Below, one piece after another: positions 12,140 through 24,585 of a DNA stretch of 64,000 bases. The first letter of the stretch is position 1; each line of letters opens with the position of its first letter. Position numbers and translations under genes: made by a program. Under the pieces are notes generated by a model, which saw only the letters and a program-made list of their open reading frames with translations, was not told where the DNA came from and ran no database searches. The stretch spans positions 744,001 to 808,000 of the forward strand of contig JAHLKG010000007.1 of the NCBI GenBank assembly GCA_025526995.1, read 5' to 3'. This DNA is from Powellomyces hirtus. Lineage: Eukaryota; Chytridiomycota; Chytridiomycetes; Spizellomycetales; Powellomycetaceae.

Positions 12140-15100
12140 ATGGACTATCATAATCAGGACTCGGGTGCTCCCGGAGGCTTGAGGAAGCGTCAGCAGCAAA
12201 TAGGGAAGAATACCGGCTCGATTTTGGATATGCTATCCGGCGACATGGACCCTTTGCTCCTCAGCGACGAGAAGCACAAGGCATCTGGTGTGAGAGGAGC
12301 AAGCTCCGGCCCTGCAGGAAAATATAATGTATGAGCTGCCCGGAGAAAACAAAGTCACTATGATCTACGGTCAATTCGTACTTACGCGTACAATTTCGCA
12401 ATCTTAGACCGGTTTATTGCCCAACGGCAGCTTACAATGGGGCATCATTCTCACTCTCACGTTCGCTGCCTTGTTTACTCGTCTGTACAAGATCTCTTGG
12501 GCAAACTTTGTTGTTTGGTATGTGATGCCTTTCAAAGCCGGTGCAGTTAGCGCAGCAAACACGCGAAGTAGCAGCACTTTGTGCCAACGTTGATGGGAAA
12601 TTGTATGATCAAGTTGACTACATTCTCAACTCATTCCTTCTCTCTTTGTATGGCCTATCAGGGATGAAGCACACTTTGGGTATGCCTTGACTGAAGCTTT
12701 GCGGCCGTTGCGGTCTGTGGCGCACCTAAAATTTTTTGAATCATAGTAAATTTGCAGGCCACTATCTGAAGCGCACGTTCTACTTTGATGTCCATCCACC
12801 GCTTGGAAAGATGATCAACGGTCTTGCTGGCTTCGTTGGCGGCTTCAATGGAACTTTTGAGTTCGAATCCGGACATACGTACCCACCAGAGTTGCACTAT
12901 CCTGTGATGCGCATTGCCAACGCATTGTTCGGTGCCGGAATGGTCCCGCTGGCGTACTTGACCGGCATCCAGCTTCATCTTTCCGTTCCAGCCGCGACGC
13001 TTTTGGCCACTATGGTGCTGTGCGACGTAGCTTTGACATGCATTTCACGATTCATCCTTCTGGACTCGATGCTCCTCTTCTTTACCGCAACGAGCGTGTT
13101 CTGTCTATGCCGCTTCAGGAATCTGCAGATTTCTGCGTAAGTATATGACAAATTGATGAGCTAGGTCAAGGGTCTTGTAGAAAACAGATGTGATACACTA
13201 TGTGGAGACCCTCAAGTGGATCATGGCGAAAAAGATGTTTGGGGACGTGCCCGACATGCGACAACGATCACTGACCACGTATCTTCACATGCAGGCCGTT
13301 CTCGGAGGATTGGTGGATCTGGATCTTCGCCACCGGAATCTCATTGGGCGCGGTCGCAAGGTACAACGAAATAAAATACTGGTCATTCAATCATCAGCAG
13401 CTAAACTTCATGATATTTCAGTGTTAAATGGGTTGGACTATTTGCCATTGCGCTTGTGGGTCTGGTAGGTGGCCTTACCTCTGTCAGCAATGCAAGCGGT
13501 GCAGTGATGATTAACGTGGCACGTATGTAGCACACTATTCAAGAGCTTTGGGACATGTTGGGAGATCTGAAGATGCCTCCGGTAAGGCGCTTTTTTTCGC
13601 ATTGCCCAGAAGCCCGAACTGATTGTTGTTCGATTAGGCCAGATATGCACGTCATTGGATGGCACGCATTGCTGCTTTGATCGTCACCCCGATCGCGGTA
13701 TACATCTTGTCCTTTGCAATTCATTTCGCCGTCTTGAACCGAAGTGGGCCGGGCGACGCTCAAATGAGCTCTCTCTTCCAAGCTGGGTTGAAAGGAAACG
13801 ATTTCGATCAGAATCCGCTTGGTACGTCCGGAAGATGGCCTTTCTGGATTCTGTACGCACTTTTGTCGGATTCAAAGCTCACAGCGTATCTGTTGTCAGA
13901 ATTGGCTTATGGATCTCGAGTGTCACTAAAGAACAATGGCCACGGTGGTGGACTCTTGCATTCGCACGTGCAGCGCTACCCTACAGGATCGGAACAACAG
14001 CAAGTGACTTGCTATCACCACAAAGACAGCAACAATCACTGGGTCATCACCAAAGCATGGGGCAAGGAAAACGCAACCTCGCCAGATGGCGTCGACTTTG
14101 TGCAAGATGGCGATGTGCTGCGGTTAGGTAGGGCATAATCATCACATTCCGTTTCTTCCGTATATGTGTATCTAATGCCTTGCATTCGCCTAGTACATGC
14201 ATCAACCGGACGAAATTTGCACTCCCACCCTGTCAAAGCTCCAATCACCACTGCGCAAAACGAAGTATCTTGCTATGGAAATGCCACCATCGGGGATGCC
14301 AACGACCTGTGGAAGGTTGAGATAGTTGACGTGAGTTCCGTTGCACAAATAGTCGCGACCCGATTGATCATCATTGCAGGCTTGCTGACCCTTGGCTTCC
14401 AGGATCTCTTTGACAAGAAGACAAAACGAGTCAAATCTCTCACCACTCGATTCCGCCTCCGTCACAATCTTTCCGGATGTTTGCTCCGATCCCATGCAGT
14501 ATCACTTCCCCAATGGGGATTCAAACAAGCTGAAGTTGTGTGCCAGAAGAAGGGCGACCCGGATAGCAGGAATCATATGTGGAACATTGAACAGCATATG
14601 CACGACACTCGTGAGTCACTGTCATTAGACGTCGTGTGACTTGCTGCGACTAAACTCACATGTCTTCGGTCAACAGTTCCTCCCGGTGGAAAGGGCGCTT
14701 ATCGCTCAAAGTTCTCAAAAGATTTCATCGACCTCAACGTAGCGATGTGGACGTCCAATAATGCTTTGACCCCAGACCCTGACAAGGAGCCCGACCAATT
14801 GACTTCAGCACCGTACCAATGGCCCCTGATGTTGGTTGGGCTCCGAATGTGCGGGTGGGGTGATGATGCGATCAAATACTGGTTGATCGGAAACCCAGTC
14901 GTATGGTGGGGTAGTACCGCTAGTTTGGGTGTCTTCCTCCTCATTGTCGGGGCGTATGCAGTTCGTTCAAGGAGGAGATATCGTGACTGGGACGTCCCAG
15001 GTAGGCGGGCTTGGATCGAGAATCTGTTTGATGGGTGATCTGACCTCATTGCTTCGGCTTCATTTCTGCAGGATCATGGGATGACTTCGTATTCGTTGGA

Positions 15101-15468
15101 CAGCTGGGCTTCGTCGGCTGGGCTCTGCACTACCTACCATTCTGGGTCATGGGCCGTGTCACTTAGTAAGTAATTATGCAGTGAGATACAGATCACTGCG
15201 TCCGCAGATCGCTAAACATGCTTTTCACCATTTCAGCTTGCACCACTACTTCCCTGCTCTTTATTTTGCGATCATAACGTTCGCTTTCGTCGCGGATCAC
15301 ATCGGTTCGAAGCTGCCCCGCCTCCTCCACCTGGGCCTAATCATGGCTCTTGGTGTGCTGGTCGTGGCCAATTTCATATACTTCAAAGATTTTGCTTGGG
15401 GTTTCAACACTCCGGCAGAGGGATATCGCGCTCGCAAATGGGTGCAAAACTGGAACCTGGTGGATTAA
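12140..15468 (+). CDS. protein O-mannosyltransferase, PMT2 family (757 aa)
   Basis: ER multipass glycosyltransferase that moves mannose from dolichol-phosphate-mannose to Ser/Thr of secretory proteins. Fourteen exons: 12140-12328, 12408-12517, 12662-12679, 12747-13136, 13295-13360, 13422-13464, 13531-13581, 13638-13821, 13900-14127, 14194-14330, 14403-14610, 14677-15000, 15072-15165 and 15237-15468. Every phase closes. The catalytic Asp-Glu is in WDEAHFGK (about residue 100), built over an 18-base exon. TFYFDVHPPLGKM and RFILLDSMLLFFTA mark the PMT2 branch. MIR repeats cover about 320-545 (AYGSRVSLKN, LRLVHASTGR, TTRFRLRHN). Later helices include LHHYFPALYF. The full length agrees with fungal Pmt2. 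Confidence 0.95.
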
Positions 15469-15703
15469 AGTGGATGTGCGGATGTGCGAAAGGGGGAAAA
15501 TACGGCGCTGCATGGACCAGCTCCAGGCCATGCATGTATCTGAGAAGGTTCTACGCGAGGGTTGTAGAGTAGGAGACCCTGTACTTAAAATAATTGGGTT
15601 GATATTACAATGAAAATTCGAGGCTTGTCCGAAACACGACGCGTGATAAGCTTGTTTTTGGACGGAAGGCATACTCATTCCTTTCCGACTATCTTCAGAC
15701 AAA

Positions 15704-16502
15704 ATGTCAACAATGCAGTCCGAGGAATGCAACTTGAGCGTGGCTCGGAAGGAGGAGCTGCTAAAGAACTTGCAACTAGAACGTAGGTACATCAATAGCA
15801 CCAGCCATCTCCCAAAAGTGTCTCGCGCTCATTCTGTACGCAGTGGATGTTCGCCGACGAAAATATGACGAAGAAACGGAGCAGTTAGAGGAGCTACTTC
15901 TTCTTCGCTGTCAAGAAGCATGGATGTCATTACCGCCGGCGTTGCGACAAATGTCGATTCAGGAATTCGTTGTGGACTATGCAGGAGACGTCAACACGTG
16001 GAAAGAGTTATATGCACGGAAGATGGCGGGGTTGACAGCAACACAACCAGTACAGACTGCTTCTCAAGAAGCTGAGCGTCCGGTATGCTTTCTTCGATGA
16101 ACTTTTGTGTTACTCTCAGGACTTGGGTCACTGACTTTTTTTTGTCAGACTCGGCAACCTAAGTCCGTCCTGCCCTCCTTTTCGCACCTCCCACAAACAC
16201 CCGTCCCGAACAACTCACACGCCACTCAAAGTGATCGCGACTCCATATCGTCCATCTCGTCAACCTCTTCCCGGCGGATGACTCTGCGATCTCATACAAG
16301 GAATGGAGACGCAGGCGAGTCCGCTCCACCAACGCCGCGCGTCGCTATCCCTCTCCGCAACGGTACAGTGGTGTGCGATTTCGATCCAACGCAGTTCTCG
16401 TCTGTGGATGATATGCGCGATGAGTTGGGAGATGAATGCGATGAAGCTTTTGAGGGACTCAAAGCGATGCATGAGCAATTGAGCAGGCTTTTGGGATACT
16501 AG
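15704..16502 (+). CDS. Borealin homologue, chromosomal passenger complex (223 aa)
   Basis: Three exons: 15704-15782, 15844-16082 and 16149-16502; phases close. The N-terminal helix (about residues 8-70) contains KEELLKNLQLELDVRRRKY, SLPPALRQMSIQEFVVDYAG. This fits the Borealin/Nbl1 segment that bundles with INCENP and Survivin: leucine-rich helix, then PxALRxM and an aromatic-Gly end. The middle is Ser/Arg/Thr-rich with SSRRMTLRSHTRNG and TPRVAIPL. The C-terminus (about 170-223) reads IPLRNGTVVCDFDPTQF, then a helix ending in LSRLLGY. It resembles the Borealin C-terminal dimerisation module. Yeasts keep only a short Nbl1, so this is a long, animal-like form. Acts at centromeres in mitosis (family knowledge). 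Confidence 0.78.
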
Positions 16503-16675
16503 ATGTCAGATATGGTTGCTGCTGCTTTGGGGAAGGCGATGTGCTGAAGACGGGTTTTGATGACCAGCAGGTATTGGAATGCAGCTCGTGAGGAGCACTT
16601 GTATATAGAAGAGAAGCGTAATAACAACAGGGAGCGAAGATCTATGCATCACGTTTTCGATCAATGACTTATATT

Positions 16676-18439
16676 TCATTGTGCCATAACGGCGCTCGCT
16701 GCAGCTCCTCGTCCCTGCGACTGTTTTTCCCGTCTTTTCACTGGCGACGTCGTTGTTGAACCGGCAGCCGCTGCAGCTGCGCTTATTTTCCTGGCATTGG
16801 CGCGTTTTAACTTTTCGAGCTCCAGGCTGTGGGTGAAGGAGAGGGAAGGGATGCTTAGTCGGAGTCCGGACGAAAGGGGCTTTCGCAATAGGATGTCCAC
16901 GAAAAACATACTCTTTCTGTGCCCGCAAAGAGTCCACGGCTTCCTCTTTGAACTTCTCCGCCTCGACGCGCCGTGCAACGATCTGCTGGGCGGGTGGGAA
17001 AACCTCACGGGCGGCGTCTTCCCACACACGCCACGGAGCTACCGGCGGTTTCTTTGCGCCGACCACATCAGACGGCGGGCCAGTACCGCGTGGGGGGCCA
17101 ATATGGGCAAAATCGTCCCAGCCGGCGGGAATGAGGAGCGGACGCCCGGCGTCTGCGACCATGGTCTTGAGACCGGCAGTCTTGAACGCATGGTGCGTGA
17201 GGGCGGCACGTGCCTTGGTCTGCGTTGCTGCGTCGCTCGTGCTGGTGTACAGTAAGCTGGCGCCGTGGGTGTGTGCGAGATATCGAAGAAGTCTGGTCAG
17301 TGTCTTGCGAGACTCGCTGTTGTTTTGCGGTGGAGAGAGGAAACGTCAGCTGATGCTTGTACCCCTCGTACCGCTAGAGGAAGACAAGAGAGATACGTAC
17401 GATTCGGTGTCGCGAAACACGTCGTATTTCGTTCCAATAATAACGATTGGCACTGGCGATGGCTTAACATAGTCTCTATAATAAGACAACCGGCGGTTAG
17501 CTCTTGCAGTAGTGTTGAGGGGGGGAGGATGCCTGAGTTCATACCGGTCAGTTCCTTCCAGCGATGAGTAGCGTTTCCATGCCACCGCTTTCATCGCTTT
17601 CGGACGCTTCGATCCGCGGGCCTCCAGTCCGTCCAGGATGGTCGCAGTGGCCGTTTGTAGATGCGTGAGCAGCGCGGGGAGAGTCGCAATGGCGTCGGGC
17701 GGCTGCAAGTGAAAAAGAGAGCTGGTTAATCAGCGTATTCTTCGCGTGTCGGCATGCAACGCCATCTCCGCCGTCCGTAGTTGCCAGGATCACCCAAAAA
17801 ACAGCAGCAACATACCCCGCTGTGGTCTGGGCGCTTACATTGGACAGATCGATAACGATGACGAATGTTGTGGTGTGGATGTTGGCCTCGGTGAGCGGGA
17901 TGGAGATCAGAGGCGCAAGCGATGTGCCGCCAGCTATTTTGCGGGGAGATGATTCCCGGGCGTTAGTGTTCGAGCGACATTGTATTTGAAAATCCAGGGA
18001 CATTTACCTAGCTCCCATATGTGCGCAACGTCTTTCACACCGTTGACCCCGCGGGTACGCCTCGCGAACGTGTATTCCAGACCAGTAGTAGGTGTTGGCG
18101 GTTCATCTGCATGTCAATTAGCCATCAGGATCGTATGCAATGATGACAATGGTGGTTGTCCATCAGCCTTTCGTTCATACCCCGATCGAGAAAGCGGAGA
18201 ATCAGCGATGTTTTGCCGGCGCCCTTAGCACCAAGGAAGAACAGGGTGCTTTCGATCGGCGCTTCGGGTGCTATTTGTGTTTCCTTCTTATTAGAAATTC
18301 TCTCGCAATTTGATTAGGGCTTGCTCTGAGACACGTTACTGTTTTCGGCGGGTTTCTTGCTCTCGGCGGCTTTAAGCTCTTTGATAACAGTCCAGATGTC
18401 TTTGACTGTAGCTGGCTGTCTTGCCTTTTGCGTCGACAT
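16676..18439 (-). CDS. cytoplasmic dynein 2 light intermediate chain 1 (390 aa)
   Basis: Subunit of the retrograde intraflagellar-transport motor. Eight exons: 18340-18439, 18181-18270, 18008-18106, 17839-17933, 17545-17702, 17401-17475, 16912-17316 and 16676-16826; all phases close. A P-loop-like GAKGAGKTS lies at about residue 46-54. Then come [14 protein letters not shown] and [39 protein letters not shown] and [19 protein letters not shown] are typical of D2LIC rather than the dynein-1 LICs. A C-terminal coiled coil ends in an Ala/Ser/Arg tail. The P-loop is well preserved. This gene occurs only in lineages that build flagella by IFT. Confidence 0.92.
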
Positions 18440-18933
18440 TGCGTAGACAATTTGATAATAGTGTGCTTCCCACAGAAAGAATGTTTGACAATTTCAAGAG
18501 GTGTGATAAGAATGCAAGACGCGTCTCGGGGGAGGAGGCTTGGCTTACCCACCAGCGATGGTGACGCGTGAGTCACGCGAGTCGAAGACGAAAAGAAGGG
18601 CGCCGATCGGATTGATTCATCAAAATATCTCACACTGGGTTAGTTATCGTACCGACAACTTTCATACGCGCTAAGTTTTGGAACTCGGATCTCCTTAACA
18701 GACACAAGCAAAAAACAGACTGCCAGATCGAATCCCAAACTTTTTGTTTGTATCTCTCCGCCTGCACCGACAATTCGTACTTGAACGAACGCCGGTCGCA
18801 CTGCAGAAAACAATACCTCCGCTGACCAGGTTCTCTTCGTCGTGACTCGGCGCCACGATCCGTCTCGCTCTGCGACACATACCCAATACCTCTTATACCC
18901 GGCCACAACACCGACACCTCGTTTTCGCCATAA
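18440..18933. other. divergent promoter region
   Basis: 494 bases between divergent DYNC2LI1 and the type I membrane protein gene. No supported coding frame. Confidence 0.45.
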
Positions 18934-19595
18934 ATGCTGATTCAAACTAGCATTGCCATAATCTTGGCTGCGCTCGTTTCTGGTGTATGTGCCGCATGTC
19001 AGTGTAGTTGCGATGGTTTGGATGTCAGCATGACGTTGAGGGGCCCTTGCAGGTATGTATTGTGCAAGCTCAAGAAATTAAATGTCAATCCTGACAACTT
19101 ATTTTCTACGAATATATTCACAGCTCGGAAGCGTGCGCAATAAGATTTGGAGCATGCTCTACGGGGTGGATTGCCAGTGACCCCACACCACGCTTGATGG
19201 GCGCCATACTCTCAGCCATCCTCTTGTTCTTGTTCCTCTTGGGGCTTTGCTTCTGCATACGGTGGATACAGCGGCGGCAGTTTGAACGACTAGCGAGAGA
19301 GAGCGCAATGGCGGAAATGTATCCGATGCACCACGACTCGCTCCCAGTATACCAAAACGAACAGGGCGGTTTCGCGCCCGGTGGAGTGCCCAATGCACCA
19401 TGGCCGCAGACGCCGTCCGGACCATATTACCAACAGCCACATGTTGGAATTGATGCGCCTGCACCATACTCGCAAGGCGCACCATACCCGCAAGGCGCAC
19501 CACAGCCGCAAGGCCCCAACTACAATTACGTCTATCCTGAAGACCACCTATCCGCTCCACCCCCGGCGTACATGAGAGAAGAGGGCAAACCCTGA
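18934..19595 (+). CDS. type I membrane protein with Cys-rich ectodomain and PPxY tail (196 aa)
   Basis: Two exons, 18934-19052 and 19124-19595, phase closes. A cleavable signal peptide is evident (MLIQTSIAIILAALVSGVCA). It is followed by a short ectodomain of about 50 residues with clustered Cys (CQCSCDG, GPCSSEACAIRFGACSTGW). One transmembrane helix follows (ILSAILLFLFLLGLCFCI) and then a basic stop-transfer WIQRRQ. The cytosolic tail is Pro/Tyr/Gln-rich with a degenerate YSQGAPYPQGAPQPQGP repeat. It ends in SAPPPAYM, a PPxY motif that commonly binds WW domains of NEDD4-type ligases. The layout resembles Shisa-like and WW-binding adaptor proteins, but I cannot name a family; function is unknown. 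Confidence 0.8.
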
Positions 19596-20057
19596 TGAAG
19601 GGTCTCGCCGGCCATGTTGCAAAACATGCTATTCCCACCTTTTCACACAAATTGTACCATAGGTTCTTGCTCTTTCTCTGGCACATCCAGCATTCCCTTC
19701 CCCCTTCCCTTCTCCTTCGCTATTGATGCTCAACATCTTCAGCTCATAGCTAATTTCGCTCATGTACAGTCTCATGTTTTGTACCATCGAAGATTCGAAT
19801 TGTTAATTGTTCATATCAGTCCAAACCCTATATGCCCTGTCAGTTTTGCGCATTGAATTGGACGAGGCACTGAAATTGGGATGGTGTCCAACGATGCATT
19901 CGAGCCGACGAGTTGCAAGTCAGGAATGGATGTAGACGCGTGCGATTCAAGCAACACGACAGAGCTATACAGACCATTTCGCATCTTGTGGCTAAAGAAG
20001 AAATCACCGACTCAACGCCAAGAACAACAAAAGCTTCCAACAGTCATAGTCTCAGCA
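19596..20057. other. intergenic, no gene seen
   Basis: It lies between two plus-strand genes. Pyrimidine-rich 3' UTR-like sequence spans about 19650-19790. The proteasome gene promoter should be in the last part. Confidence 0.45.
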
Positions 20058-21189
20058 ATGGAGCCGACAACACGGTTGAAGCCTGGGGAGGTTAACTTGG
20101 GGGTACTGTAGCGAATATGCGTGAATCTTATACCAATCCGTCCACGCGATCGCCGCTGCAGGCAACCTTTGCCTTTCATGCGAAGGACTAGGCGGGCAGT
20201 GAGGCTTCCGAAAATGAGAAGCCGCTCGTAAGGGTGGTCGCTGGGACGCCGACACTTGAATGTCCTACATAAGAAAACATGTCACTGATCATTTTCTCAA
20301 TTTGCGTTGTTACAGACGACGATTATGGCGGTGCAGTATGCGGACGGTGTAATCATTGGAGCTGATTCGCGAACCACCACCGGATCCTACATCGGTAAGA
20401 AAGAAGCAAGTCAGACGCATTGAGAGATGGGTAGGACCATGCTCAATGTCAAATTGACTTTCTTGCTTTCCACCAGCCAACAGAGTGACGGACAAGCTGA
20501 CCTCTGTGCACGATCTGATCTACTGCTGCCGAAGTGGAAGTGCGGCCGACACGCAAGCCGTTGCGGACATGGTGCACTACTACTTGCAGCTCTACAGGTG
20601 CGAAATCGTGCTCAAAGGAGGCCAAATACTTTGCGAGATGGATGAAGCTAACCGATTCACTCCATCTGTGTCCGGTCGTCAGCGTACAAGAAGGCGAACG
20701 ACCTCCCGTCCACACTGCAGCCAACTTGTTCCGCGAACTGTGCTATAACAACAAAGACAACCTGTCGGCGGGCATCATTGTCGCTGGATGGGACAAATAC
20801 GACGGTCCCTCGGTCTACACAATCCCGCTCGGTGGCTCCATTCACAAACAGCCCTTCTCCATTGGCGGATCGGGATCGACGTATATTTACGGTTACTGCG
20901 ATGCCGCGTACAAGGAGGGAATGACCAAAGAGGAAGCCATCGAGTTTACCAAAAACTGTACGTACTGTGGATGAAAATGCCGAAAGGCGTCCACTGCCAT
21001 CCCGCAAAGCCTCGCCTGAAGTTGATGTTAACATGTCATGTGCTTTCTTCTATCTTTATAGCAATCGCACTGGCCATGTCTAGAGATGGGTCATCTGGCG
21101 GTGTCATTAGACTCGCCATCATTGATAAGACGGGAGTTGAGCGGATATTCGTGCCCGGAAACAAGCTTCCCAGGTTCTGGGAGGGTTAG
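20058..21189 (+). CDS. PRE3: 20S proteasome subunit beta-1 (PRE3/PSMB6), 215 aa
   Basis: Catalytic caspase-like subunit of the 20S core. Five exons: 20058-20102, 20316-20394, 20477-20597, 20683-20957 and 21062-21189; phases close. Exon 1 encodes the 15-residue propeptide ([15 protein letters not shown]), and exon 2 begins with the mature N-terminal Thr (TTIMAVQ). So the autoprocessing site falls on the exon junction. [21 protein letters not shown] carries the catalytic Asp and Lys. [42 protein letters not shown] and [13 protein letters not shown] are all diagnostic of beta-1. Intron 1 is unusually long for this window (213 bases). Confidence 0.97.
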
Positions 21190-21525
21190 ATGCTTTCAGC
21201 CAAACACCGCTCGATAAATCGTTATGTGATAACAACAAATATGAAACATTGCAAATATCATTCGCCGTGATATGAAGGTGGTAGCAAGATGCTTCTAACC
21301 AAACGTGAGATTGCGTCACGAGAGTCTTTATTCAGAGCAGGTACGAAAGCTTTGTGGCATTCGAGTGGCATTCGACCTCGATGGCCATGAAGGTGTTCGA
21401 ACAAATGAGAAGTCTCAAGTAATTTTACGAAAAGGTATATAAAAATCGTTCCCAAACGGGGAACGTATAAAGAAATGCTAACTAGCTACATATGGAAAAT
21501 GCATTTAACTGAACGGCAAGTCAAT
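21190..21525. other. intergenic (convergent 3' ends)
   Basis: Tail-to-tail region between proteasome beta-1 and THI4. No supported coding frame. Confidence 0.45.
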
Positions 21526-22633
<1,108 letters not shown>

Positions 22634-23069
22634 CGTGATTGCGAGTAATTTAGGATGTAAGAAAGGGATGGTGGGATTTGGAGGATCTGAGAAAGAGCAA
22701 GCAGCAACGGAGCCGAGGCAAAGAGTTGCCCCAGTGACGAACAAACCGAATCGATGAACACTTACACTATCGTATAATTAGACAAGAACCCGCAAAGGTC
22801 ACATCGCAGCCATCCGTTCATCTCCACCCCAACAAGTTCCTGTGCCGTGTATCACTTTGGTGAACACTTTGAAAGGGGTGAGACGCGTCGGTGGTGACAT
22901 ATGAAGGACAGGAGATGACTCATGGAGCCCGTTTCTCCGGGTGGCTTAGTTGCGCGAACGCTTACCTAATCCCCATCTCCGCTTGTGGGAAAGAGCCGCC
23001 CAAGCCACCGATATTGTTGCGTACATCCATGCCATTCGCTGCCCCCCAGTCATAGTCAGTCAGTCAGTC
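22634..23069. promoter_or_regulatory. divergent upstream region THI4 / CFAP161
   Basis: 436 bases between divergent starts. A GTCA tetranucleotide repeat (about 23052-23070) runs directly into the CFAP161 ATG. No supported coding frame. Confidence 0.5.
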
Positions 23070-24283
23070 ATGATACCTCAAAATGAAGAAACAAATGCGC
23101 TGCGGCTGCAGGTTGCCGACATCATCAACAAGTTGCCGCAGTCGGTGCCCCACCGGATCGGCAACTGGACAGAAGAGTCGGTTTTGCGAGAAGAGCAGCT
23201 CAAGGACTTTTTGCAGAAATATGAGCGTGGGGTGTCCAGTGTTGCACAGAATGAACGCAGACTGCGGATTGCGCGCAGAGAGGAGTTTTTGTCCGGAATG
23301 TGCGCCTACAGTGCCCCATTAATGCTGCGGGTACGTCCCAGAATCTTTGGCCTCCCAATCTACAACCCCAGATCATCACGCCAGCTCATGATGTGACAAT
23401 CCTTAGAACCTCCACTCCGACACACTCCTCGCATTGGACGTCCCACCGTCCTTTCCCGACAATGTCAACGAGAAGGACCTGTACAGCATGACGACCGCCG
23501 ACGAACAGCGGCCCGTGGCTCGCTGCTGCTGGCGAATGGTACCGTATGACCATGGGCGGCATGGAAACAGCGGCGGACTCGTGTATGGTGCAAAGGTGTA
23601 CATAATCATGACAGGCGTACTCGAACAGCCTGTAAGAGTTGGACAAACGCATCAAGTGGTTGGCGTTAGAGTTCCCACGGCTCACGACTTGCTGCGTTTG
23701 ATGCAGATGTTCCTGGCATCGGACATAAAGTCCTTCGCGACCATCGCGAAATTGTCCAAGCATCAGGCTGCCTACACAACATTTGAGCGGGACTATCGCT
23801 CCGTGTGGTATGTGTACTGCAAGCTACCACGCTGCGGAATCTATTATTTGTTCACACATTGTTGGTATGAATTCAGGCAAATCGAATACGCTGACCCAGG
23901 AATGCGTCCCGAGATGGAAGGCGCTGATCTCCAGGTGTGTCAGAGGGTATCTCGGCTTTTTCATTCCCATGTTGCAATATCTGATAGAAAATGGCCATCA
24001 GGCAAACACACCCATAATCCTGCGGCACTGCAAGACAGGAAGTTGTTTATCCTCCGATACCGCGTTTACCGTCAGGTAGGGCATATCTTTCCCACGATTC
24101 TGTCCCCCGTTCCGCATTCCGACAAAGTTTATCTTGCTATGCTCATTGGTGGTTATCCTCTCGTTGCACAGAAACGATTTCGGCATGGAGCATGAAGTTG
24201 CTTGTCACACGTACAAGGACCACGGCTCGCGCGTTGAACTAGACCAGAACAGGTGGTTGGTAGTGGTTTCTGATAAGGAATAA
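23070..24283 (+). CDS. CFAP161: cilia- and flagella-associated protein 161 homologue (276 aa)
   Basis: Axonemal (microtubule inner) protein of motile cilia. Six exons: 23070-23330, 23407-23631, 23707-23807, 23877-23934, 24002-24075 and 24172-24283; all phases close. HRIGNWTEESVLREEQLKDF near residue 30-50 matches the family start. Then LVYGAKVYII, MFLASDIKSF and SVWQIEYADPGMRPEMEG. ANTPIILRHCKTG follows, with FGMEHEVACHTYKDHGSRVE and RWLVV at the end. These blocks keep the order and spacing of animal CFAP161 (about 300 aa). The start is the only in-frame ATG upstream of the conserved block. A GTCA repeat lies immediately before the start codon. Confidence 0.9.
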
Positions 24284-24585
24284 GGGTGTGGGTGATATGC
24301 TGTAATATACTCGAGCGGTACATACTCTACTTCCACCTGCGCTACTTTATGCCATCACCACGGGGTATCAATAGATAGTGAGAAATCGGAAGACCGATGG
24401 AAAAGACAAAACAAACCAGAGCACGGTGCGTTTGGATGACATGATCCTCAAGCAAGTCGAGCTGACTTCGAAGGCTGGGTTATAATATATATGCTCTGTT
24501 GGGCACTATTAGGCCGGGCAGCTTGTCAAACTATATACAAGAAGCGAATGAACTGTTGCAAAATTGAGATGATTGGAGAGAGTGT
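24284..24585. other. intergenic (convergent 3' ends)
   Basis: Tail-to-tail region between CFAP161 and the TRAIP-like gene. No supported coding frame. Confidence 0.4.

Noticed and set aside
16797..17567. Plus-strand open frames over DYNC2LI1
   Set aside because: They are antisense shadows of the well-supported minus-strand exon 16912-17316 and its neighbours.
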